DNA from: an uncultured Eubacteriaceae bacterium
GTDB taxonomy: Bacteria > Bacillota > Clostridia > Lachnospirales > CAG-274
DNA: 6,637 nucleotides
Reading direction: 5' to 3'
Assembly (NCBI GenBank): GCA_938042265.1
Contig: CALIRN010000227.1
Span: 1 to 6,637 of the forward strand
Each line of letters starts with the position of its first letter. Positions within the stretch are counted from its first letter, which is position 1. Positions 1 through 5,514 of the stretch are shown piece by piece. A program made the translations under genes and the position numbers. A model generated the notes under the pieces. The model saw nothing but the letters and a program-made list of their open reading frames with translations, was not told the DNA's origin and made no database searches.

Positions 1-875
1 CGCTTTACACCCACAGGTGTAAATTTATGGGCTTTGCCGTAATATTTTGCGGATATGCTTATATACCGCTTCGGATACATAAGCAAAGCATAAAGTATGG
101 CAAGCTCCTTATCGTTTACCGTATTTTGCCTTGTATATTCCTCCAAAATTTCATCAAGGGTAAGGTAATCTGGGGTAGAATAGGCATATTTACGCACATA
201 TCTTGCTATAAGCTGTGCCACATCCTCCATAAAATGACCCGGGCGTGACATTTCCCAATCAGTCAGCACAATATCGCGGCTGACAAAAATATTATCCTCC
301 TTAATTGCACCATGAATGGGACAGGTTACTCCAAAGGACAGTCCCTCCAGAACATTTACGGCATTTTGAGCCAAATCGTAATAATCGCCATAGCTTTTTA
401 TAAAATCAATATCCACATCGGTAAGTCGCTTTGCACAGCCCAGCTGCTTTTTTACTGCCTTAAGCCTTATGCAACCCTTTTTATAAGCTTTAAGGATATC
501 CTCTCTCCGACAGCTTACCTCTCTTAACACACTGTGCATACTGCCTATGGCAGCAAAGGTAGCTCTTATCTCGGCAGAGTTTTCAAACTCAGGGTTATGT
601 CCCTTTACTGCCTCCGTCATTATGTAGCAGGCATCCTCACCCTCTGTTATAAGCCTGTTATCGGGGGTCAAAATCAGCTTGTCACAAACCTTAAGACCCG
701 CGCCAAACATCCTTTCCTTTATATCGTAAAGCTCCCTAAGCCTTTCCTCTGTCAATGCGGTAGGTATAATACGGTATTCCGTTCTGCCGCATCTTACTGT
801 ATAAAAATATTTTGTTTTGTATACACAGGAGGGCTTAAGCCCAAAGCTTTCTGCTATTTTCATCATATCTTCCAT
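1..875 (-). CDS. CotS-like spore coat protein, APH/kinase fold, partial (3' end outside window)
   Basis: The 291 visible residues read like the CotS/YsxE/YutH group of kinase-fold spore coat proteins, which belong to the aminoglycoside phosphotransferase (APH) superfamily. The N-lobe covers roughly residues 15-95. The C-lobe has the catalytic-loop equivalent HGAIKEDN (188-195) followed by the metal-binding DWE motif (D206). A CotS-style segment, YPKRYISISAKYYGK (267-281), resembles the family's 'FP..FY.IAK.YY' helix. The expected HGD/HxD catalytic Asp is Ala (A190), and the beta-3 ATP-binding Lys is not obvious (the nearby residue is R35), so the protein may be a pseudokinase. The start ATG at 875 follows an AGGTGA ribosome binding site (881-886) at 5-base spacing. 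The gene is divergent from asnB and has a possible sigma-E-type promoter. In B. subtilis, CotS is a mother-cell coat protein; a coat role here is inference. The alternative is a choline- or aminoglycoside-kinase-like enzyme, which is less likely without the catalytic Asp. The frame is open to the window edge, with no stop. Confidence 0.75.
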   Translation of the reverse strand, partial: MEDMMKIAESFGLKPSCVYKTKYFYTVRCGRTEYRIIPTALTEERLRELYDIKERMFGAGLKVCDKLILTPDNRLITEGEDACYIMTEAVKGHNPEFENSAEIRATFAAIGSMHSVLREVSCRREDILKAYKKGCIRLKAVKKQLGCAKRLTDVDIDFIKSYGDYYDLAQNAVNVLEGLSFGVTCPIHGAIKEDNIFVSRDIVLTDWEMSRPGHFMEDVAQLIARYVRKYAYSTPDYLTLDEILEEYTRQNTVNDKELAILYALLMYPKRYISISAKYYGKAHKFTPVGVK

Positions 876-921
876 AAATATCACCTGCTATAATACTACT
901 GTTTTTTTCCTGTACAGATAA

Positions 922-950
922 AATATATGCAAATTTGCTTTTCATTATTT
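922..950 (-). promoter_or_regulatory. Candidate sigma-E-type (mother-cell) promoter for the CotS-like gene
   Basis: On the minus strand, AAATAAT (944-950) is followed after 14 bases by CATATATT (922-929). The B. subtilis sigma-E consensus is about KMATATT - 14 bases - CATACAHT; this matches 5 of 7 and 7 of 8 positions with the expected spacing. The start of transcription would fall near 915, giving a leader of about 40 bases before the AGGTGA site. A sporulation promoter fits the predicted coat role. The region is very AT-rich, so a chance match is possible. Confidence 0.4.
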
Positions 951-980
951 ATAAAAGCCATAATTTTATATTGAATATTT

Positions 981-1009
981 TTGTTATTTGTGGTTAAATA
1001 GATTATAAT
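981..1009 (+). promoter_or_regulatory. sigma-A promoter of asnB
   Basis: TTGTTA (981-986) and a perfect TATAAT (1004-1009) are separated by 17 bases, the ideal housekeeping spacing. Transcription should start near 1016, leaving a short leader of about 24 bases that contains little besides the ribosome binding site. There is therefore no room for a riboswitch or T-box between this promoter and asnB. Confidence 0.75.
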
Positions 1010-1039
1010 GGATTGAATAATGAAGTGGAGGCAGATTAA

Positions 1040-2869
1040 ATGTGCGGTTTTTGCGGCTTTACGGGCAATATAACAGGCAGAGAAGATGTCATCAACGATA
1101 TGATGAATAAAATTATACACAGAGGTCCTGACAGTGCAGGTGTACATTCTGATGAAAATGTTACCCTCGGCTTTCGCAGGCTCAGTATTATCGATTTAAG
1201 CGACGGCTCTCAGCCCATGTACAATGAGGACGGCTCACTTGTAATAGTATTTAACGGTGAAATTTATAACTATCAGTCAATAAGGGAAAAGCTGATTGAA
1301 AACGGGCATACCTTTAAGACCCATGCGGACACGGAAGTCCTTATTCATTTATATGAGGACAAGCATGAGGAAATGCTGAACGATTTAAGAGGTATGTTTG
1401 CCTTTGTAATTTATGATTTAAAAAACAACAGGCTTTTTGCTGCAAGGGATTTTTTTGGAATTAAGCCTTTTTACTATACTCAGGTCAACGGCAACCTTAT
1501 TTTCGGCTCAGAGATTAAAAGCTTTTTGCCTCACCCTGATTTTAAAAAGGAGGTAAACCCTGTTGCGCTGGAAAACTACCTTACCTTCCAGTACTCCGTA
1601 CTTGAGGAAACCTTCTTTAAGGGTGTATTCAAGCTTATGCCTGGACATTATCTTACCTATGAAAACGGTAAAATAGAAACAAAAAGATACTTCCAGCCGG
1701 AATTTAGGCCTGAGCAGGCAGGTCTGCAGGATACCATACAAAAAATTGAGGACGTTATGCAAAACTCCGTAGAGGCTCACAAGGTCAGCGATGTTGAGGT
1801 AGGCTCCTTCCTTTCCAGCGGTGTTGACTCCAGCTACGTTGCTGCAACCTTTAACGGTGACAAAACCTTTACTGTAGGCTTTGACTATGAAAAGTATAAC
1901 GAAATAGGCTATGCTGAAACCCTTTCCGAAAAAGTGGGGATTGAAAACTATTCCAAAATAATCTCTACCGACGAATACTGGGACAGCCTTAAAAAGGTAC
2001 AGTACCATATGGACGAGCCTCTTGCCGATCCCTCTGCAATAGCCCTTTACTTTGTAAGCCGTCTTGCTTCAAAACACGTTAAGGTTGCGCTTTCAGGCGA
2101 GGGTGCGGATGAGTTTTTCGGCGGATACAATATTTATAAGGAGCCTATGGATCTTGCCATAATGCATGCCCTGCCAAAGTTTGTACGCAAAGCACTTGCA
2201 GGCATTGTAAGACTGCTGCCCTTTTCCTTTAAGGGTAAAAATTATATAATAAGAGCTTCAATGGATTTGGAGGAGCGTTTTATAGGCAATGCCAAAATGT
2301 TCTCCGAAAAGGAGAGAGAGGCTATCCTTAAAAATCCTACAGGCAAGTATAACCACATGGAAATTACCAAACCCTATTATGACTTTACCAAGGGTCAGGA
2401 CGATGTAACACGTATGCAGTTTATTGACCTTAACCTTTGGATGGTAGGCGATATTCTTCTTAAGGCTGATAAAATGAGTATGGCTAATTCCCTTGAGGTA
2501 AGAGTACCTTTCCTTGATAAGGAGGTATTCAAGGTTGCAAGCAAGGTACAAAGTGATTACAGAGTAAATCGTCAGGCAACAAAGTATGCTTTCCGTATGG
2601 CGGCAAAGTCACATCTGCCTGAGGAGGTTGCATCAAAGAAAAAGCTGGGCTTCCCTGTGCCTACCCGTGTATGGCTTAAGGAGGACAAATATTATAACAT
2701 AGTAAAAGAGGCATTTGAAAGCGATGCCGCTAAGGAGTATTTTAATACCGACAAAATTATTGCTTATCTTGACGACCATAAAAACGGCAAATGCGATAAC
2801 AGCCGTAAAATATGGACAATTTATATGTTCCTTATATGGCATAAGCAGTTTTTTGAGGAAGCAGCGTAA
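1040..2869 (+). CDS. asnB: Asparagine synthetase, glutamine-hydrolysing (AsnB/AsnO type)
   Basis: The enzyme makes asparagine from aspartate, ATP and glutamine in the cytoplasm. The 609-residue protein is full length for this class (B. subtilis AsnO is about 614). Cys2, exposed after removal of Met1, is the glutaminase nucleophile of the class II amidotransferase domain (about 2-210), which also has HRGPDS, FNGEIYNY and the HADTEV glutamine-site motif. The synthetase domain (about 235-600) has the ATP-pyrophosphatase loop SSGVDSS (259-265), the SGEGADEFFGGY motif (352-363), LLKADKMSMANSLEVRVPFLD and KKLGFPVPTRVWLK. The usual SGG of the loop is SSG here. ATG 1040 is fixed by Cys2 and by GGAGG at 1027-1031. 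Segments such as HMDEPLADPSA and FGGYNIY resemble B. subtilis AsnO, which is linked to sporulation; which paralogue this is cannot be settled here. The gene appears monocistronic, with its own promoter and terminator. Confidence 0.97.
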   Translation: MCGFCGFTGNITGREDVINDMMNKIIHRGPDSAGVHSDENVTLGFRRLSIIDLSDGSQPMYNEDGSLVIVFNGEIYNYQSIREKLIENGHTFKTHADTEVLIHLYEDKHEEMLNDLRGMFAFVIYDLKNNRLFAARDFFGIKPFYYTQVNGNLIFGSEIKSFLPHPDFKKEVNPVALENYLTFQYSVLEETFFKGVFKLMPGHYLTYENGKIETKRYFQPEFRPEQAGLQDTIQKIEDVMQNSVEAHKVSDVEVGSFLSSGVDSSYVAATFNGDKTFTVGFDYEKYNEIGYAETLSEKVGIENYSKIISTDEYWDSLKKVQYHMDEPLADPSAIALYFVSRLASKHVKVALSGEGADEFFGGYNIYKEPMDLAIMHALPKFVRKALAGIVRLLPFSFKGKNYIIRASMDLEERFIGNAKMFSEKEREAILKNPTGKYNHMEITKPYYDFTKGQDDVTRMQFIDLNLWMVGDILLKADKMSMANSLEVRVPFLDKEVFKVASKVQSDYRVNRQATKYAFRMAAKSHLPEEVASKKKLGFPVPTRVWLKEDKYYNIVKEAFESDAAKEYFNTDKIIAYLDDHKNGKCDNSRKIWTIYMFLIWHKQFFEEAA

Positions 2870-2872
2870 TAT

Positions 2873-2904
2873 AAAAAGGGACTGTCACCAAGCAGCCCCT
2901 TTTT
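2873..2904. terminator. Bidirectional intrinsic terminator between asnB and the leftward cluster
   Basis: AAAAAGGGACTG (2873-2884) pairs with CAGCCCCTTTTT (2893-2904) in a 12-pair stem with one A-C mismatch and an 8-base loop (2885-2892). The A-run on the left and the T-run on the right give a U-tract for transcripts from either side. It starts 3 bases after the asnB stop and lies 13 bases past the stop of the convergent GH26-like gene, so it can end both. Confidence 0.85.
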
Positions 2905-2917
2905 GAATACTGATAAT

Positions 2918-3913
2918 CTATCCTGCAGCAGCAAAAATATATCTGCCTGCATTGGATATTTTATAGCAGCGTTTATTATTTATTATGCAGTATTCCTCCT
3001 CAGTTGGGATTATACCCTGCTCACAGTAAAGGCTGTCCCCGTAACGGTAGGCAATAATCGGTATGCGTATATTATCCGTATGTCCGCAGTCTCTGCAGCC
3101 TATACTGAAAGCCCTGATTACAGCCTCGGAGTTGGTAAGCTGTGCATTTCCCCTGGGGGTTGTCCTTGAAATATAGTTTACGGCCTTTATTGCTGAACTT
3201 TGCTGTGCCATGGAATATATACGCTTAATTTCCTCTGCCGCCTCATAGGCAAAATATTTATGACCGTCCTCGGTATAGGAGGCAACAGACAGATTTATCA
3301 TTACAGGCTTGCTTTTTTCAAAATAGGAAAGGGTATGATACAGTGGGTAAGGGTCCGTCAGTATGCCGGTTCTATCAGCTCCCTCAAAAATATTAAGCGC
3401 TACCCAGTCAACATAGCTGTCTCCGGGATAAAGCTGTGAAATACCTTGGACCCTGCTGTCGGAAATACCCCATACCATTGCAACCTCAGGTGCCTTTAAA
3501 TGGATTGTGTCAGAGGTACTGCGGAAAAAATCTCTGAATTTATCCGATAAAGAGCCGTCAAGCTGTAAAAGCATGGGTTTATTGTATTGAGCGAGCCGTG
3601 ATGCAAGCTCATTAATATATTCGATCGAATAATCCGTAGGTCTGAATACGATAAGCGGCAGCCTGTCCTTTATTGTACAAAGGGTTATAAAATCCGATGG
3701 AAAAGGGCTGCCCTGGGTAAGATAGGTAATATATATATCCTGCGGTACTGTTTTACGCTCCAACTCTGCATAAGAACCGTCAGTATAAATACCCGTATAG
3801 ACGGTATCGCTTTCACAGACGGCCGACTGACGGTTTATCCGTTCATAAACGCAGTAGGTATCCCCGGTGGTAATATAAAGGGCTGTCAGCAGTAAAAGCG
3901 TACTTCTTAACAT
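2918..3913 (-). CDS. Exported GH26-like (mannanase-fold) protein, catalytic glutamates apparently missing
   Basis: I recognise a fold but not a characterised family. The 331-residue protein starts with a probable signal peptide or membrane anchor (R3, hydrophobic 5-14), so it probably acts outside the membrane. Residues about 85-250 follow the order of the last half of a GH26 beta/alpha barrel: KPMLLQLDG (112-120), APEVAMVWG (141-149), YPGDSYVDWVALNIF (162-176) and KPVMINLSVASY (202-213). In active GH26 enzymes the acid/base Glu sits in an 'HEMNG'-like segment and the nucleophile Glu after a 'KP.M..E' strand. Here those places seem to hold L118/D119 and L208, so hydrolase activity is doubtful. 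A C-terminal tail (about 270-331) adds Cys273, Cys276, Cys297, Cys309 and Cys316. The start ATG abuts the recU stop, and its AAGGAG site lies inside recU, so the two are probably co-transcribed and translationally coupled. Role unknown; carbohydrate or cell-wall binding is a guess. Confidence 0.7.
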   Translation of the reverse strand: MLRSTLLLLTALYITTGDTYCVYERINRQSAVCESDTVYTGIYTDGSYAELERKTVPQDIYITYLTQGSPFPSDFITLCTIKDRLPLIVFRPTDYSIEYINELASRLAQYNKPMLLQLDGSLSDKFRDFFRSTSDTIHLKAPEVAMVWGISDSRVQGISQLYPGDSYVDWVALNIFEGADRTGILTDPYPLYHTLSYFEKSKPVMINLSVASYTEDGHKYFAYEAAEEIKRIYSMAQQSSAIKAVNYISRTTPRGNAQLTNSEAVIRAFSIGCRDCGHTDNIRIPIIAYRYGDSLYCEQGIIPTEEEYCIINNKRCYKISNAGRYIFAAAG

Positions 3914-4453
3914 TTAATTTTGCTCCTTTTGTGATAGATAGACATTAAGCGTATCAAGATAGTTAAGAACATATCCGTTTTGGTTATGTATTAAAAGCTG
4001 TGTGTTAAAGGCTGAATAGGGTATGGACTTTCGTCCGCCTTTTTTTACATTATCCCAGTACTCCTTAAGAGTAGAAAAAGGCAGCAAAAAATATTCGTCT
4101 GTCTTTTTAAAGTACACAATCAAAAAGGCAATACCTCCGTTAAGTTCATACTCCTGCATAAACTCTATCTGATGAGCATGGATATTTTGCAGGGGCAGAC
4201 GGGTTTCAGCGGTTTCCTTAGCATCAAAGCAGATGGGGATACCCTGTACTGCCCCTATATAGTCCACCGTTGAGGCATGATCAAAAAATGCTCTTGAAAT
4301 ATTGCCATGCTCCCTGTCCAGCTCAATTGGAGTTATGGGAGTTGGTATCTTCTGTATTATTGCCACATGGCGCTGTTTATATACCTCATTTGTCATATTT
4401 ATTAATTCCTCAAGGACGCTGCCCCGCAGTCCTCTTGTTGTCCAATATCCCAT
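3914..4453 (-). CDS. recU: Holliday junction resolvase RecU
   Basis: RecU cuts four-way DNA junctions during recombinational repair and chromosome segregation in Firmicutes, taking the place of RuvC. The 179-residue protein shows the family pattern: an N-terminal RG...LEELIN segment (7-19), KIPTPITPIELD (35-46), then the nuclease core STVDYIG (D64), FDAKET (D77, K79) and LPLQNIHAHQIEFM, with KKTDEYFLLPF and GGRKSIPY following. D64, D77 and K79 keep the 13-residue spacing of B. subtilis D88, E101 and K103, with Asp in place of the Glu. It lacks the first 30 or so basic residues of the B. subtilis protein (206 residues). ATG 4453 is supported by AGGAGG at 4460-4465, six bases upstream. queG ends 25 bases before it and the GH26-like gene starts immediately after its stop. 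The usual Bacilli partner ponA (PBP1) is absent here. Confidence 0.95.
   Translation of the reverse strand: MGYWTTRGLRGSVLEELINMTNEVYKQRHVAIIQKIPTPITPIELDREHGNISRAFFDHASTVDYIGAVQGIPICFDAKETAETRLPLQNIHAHQIEFMQEYELNGGIAFLIVYFKKTDEYFLLPFSTLKEYWDNVKKGGRKSIPYSAFNTQLLIHNQNGYVLNYLDTLNVYLSQKEQN
3923..3928 (-). promoter_or_regulatory. Ribosome binding site of the GH26-like gene, inside recU
   Basis: AAGGAG lies within the last codons of recU, 9 bases before the ATG of the next gene. The recU TAA (3914-3916) and that ATG (3911-3913) touch without a gap. This arrangement supports translational coupling and fixes the downstream start. Confidence 0.75.
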
Positions 4454-4478
4454 TTTATACCTCCTGCTGAATTTGCGC

Positions 4479-5444
4479 CTACTTCATTTTTCGCTCCGCC
4501 CACCTTGCGGCATCTCTTAAATCCTCATTTTCACTGTTTAAAAACGGCTTAATAAGCTCAATCCCTCTTTTATCGCCTATATTTCCCAAAGCGATAAGGG
4601 CATTTCTTACAATGGTGCGTCTGCCTCTCCAGCCTATTGCAGTATTGCCATATAAAGCATTAAACTCCTTATTTGTAAGGGAAAGCAGTTCTTTTATCCA
4701 GAGATAGGCACAGCCCTTTGCCTCTGCCTGCCTTGGAGTAAGGGGGCATACACGTCTGCATATATCACAGCCGTAAATGTAGGTACCCATAAATGGCTTA
4801 AACTCATCGGGTATTATGCCCTTTTTCTGGGTAAGATAGGCAACGCATCTTTCGGAAATAAACTCTCCGTTTGCTTTCAATGCCCCTGATGGACAGTTTT
4901 TTATACATATACCGCAGCCGCTGCAGCGGCTCTTGGGCTTTGGATCAGGCTGAAGCTGCGCCGTTGTAATAATATAGCCTATAAAAAACATTGAGCCGAA
5001 GCGGTCATTTATTACAGCACGATTAAGACCTGCATAGCCTAAGCCGCAGCGCAGCGCAACCAGTGCATCACTAAGAGGCCCCGTATCGCAGAAGCAAAGA
5101 TATTTTTCCTCTGTATTGTCAAATAAAATACCGGCAAGCTCATCTAAAAGCCTCATCATTACAAGGTGATAGTCCTCTCCCACAGCACCCTCGGAAAGCC
5201 TTGCACAAAGCTCCTCCCCCTGCGGCTCTCCATATCTGCAGTTGTAGGAAAGCCCTAAGGCAATAAGGCTTTTTGCCCCCTTTAAAGCAAGAGAGGGGTC
5301 TATCCTTTCCTCAGGGGCAAAGCTTACAAAGGGTACCTGCTTTGACAGAATATCTCTATACTCATCAAACGGCTCTGCGCTGCCGCAGCCGTATATTAAA
5401 TTGTACTTTGCGGCAAATTCCGCAAGTTTATTCTCTAGGCTCAT
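4479..5444 (-). CDS. queG: Epoxyqueuosine reductase QueG-like, cobalamin and double 4Fe-4S protein
   Basis: QueG reduces epoxyqueuosine to queuosine in the wobble position of GUN-anticodon tRNAs, using cobalamin and two 4Fe-4S clusters. With the start at 5444 the protein has 321 residues, shorter than the E. coli or B. subtilis forms (about 380). Visible in order: GEDYH (about 89-93), the DTGP segment with the conserved Asp (D120), GLGYAGLN (134-141), a ferredoxin-like set CSGCGICIKNCPSGA (Cys174, 177, 180, 184), Cys200 before AYLT, and GCDICRRVCP (Cys226, 229, 233). The C-terminus (about 265-321) looks like HEAT-type repeats (RRTIVRNALIALGNIGD, EDLRDAARWAE), as in known QueG. The usual GKN is GLN and the usual ER after DxxP is DA, so it is divergent; a QueG-like paralogue is possible. 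A start nine codons further up (5471) would sit almost on the U-tract of the purA terminator and has a poor binding site, so 5444 was chosen. It is probably the first gene of the queG-recU-GH26-like cluster. Confidence 0.85.
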   Translation of the reverse strand: MSLENKLAEFAAKYNLIYGCGSAEPFDEYRDILSKQVPFVSFAPEERIDPSLALKGAKSLIALGLSYNCRYGEPQGEELCARLSEGAVGEDYHLVMMRLLDELAGILFDNTEEKYLCFCDTGPLSDALVALRCGLGYAGLNRAVINDRFGSMFFIGYIITTAQLQPDPKPKSRCSGCGICIKNCPSGALKANGEFISERCVAYLTQKKGIIPDEFKPFMGTYIYGCDICRRVCPLTPRQAEAKGCAYLWIKELLSLTNKEFNALYGNTAIGWRGRRTIVRNALIALGNIGDKRGIELIKPFLNSENEDLRDAARWAERKMK

Positions 5445-5450
5445 TTTTAT

Positions 5451-5457
5451 ACCCTTT
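5451..5457 (-). promoter_or_regulatory. Ribosome binding site that decides the queG start
   Basis: AAAGGGT lies 6 bases before ATG 5444. The alternative ATG at 5471 has only an AAAGG about 11 bases away that is buried in the stem of the purA terminator, so the internal start is preferred. Confidence 0.55.
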
Positions 5458-5475
5458 ATTAAACTAAACATTAAT

Positions 5476-5507
5476 AAAAATGCCTTTCGAAGTTGAAAGG
5501 CATTTTT
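5476..5507 (-). terminator. Intrinsic terminator of purA
   Basis: A perfect 13-base inverted repeat (5476-5488 with 5495-5507) has a 6-base loop. On the minus strand its end gives a TTTTT tract, 8 bases after the purA stop. The symmetric A and T ends make it look usable from both sides, but only purA enters it here. It separates purA from queG, although some read-through may feed queG. Confidence 0.88.
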
Positions 5508-5514
5508 CTCATTT

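Noticed and set aside
534..893. A 119-codon plus-strand frame over the CotS-like gene
   Set aside because: The opposite strand encodes recognisable APH/CotS motifs in a continuous 291-codon frame; the plus-strand product is Cys/Tyr-rich with no family pattern.
1010..1039. A T-box or asparagine riboswitch-type leader before asnB
   Set aside because: The sigma-A promoter lies so close to the gene that the leader is only about 24 bases, too short for any such structure.
1508..2008. A 166-codon open frame on the minus strand inside asnB
   Set aside because: It lies wholly within a strongly conserved asparagine synthetase, has no good ribosome binding site evident, and its translation resembles no family; it is a shadow frame.
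2873..2904. Inverted repeat as an insertion-sequence end or mobile repeat
   Set aside because: Position just after two convergent stops and the flanking A and T runs are fully explained by a bidirectional terminator; no transposase or target duplication is nearby.
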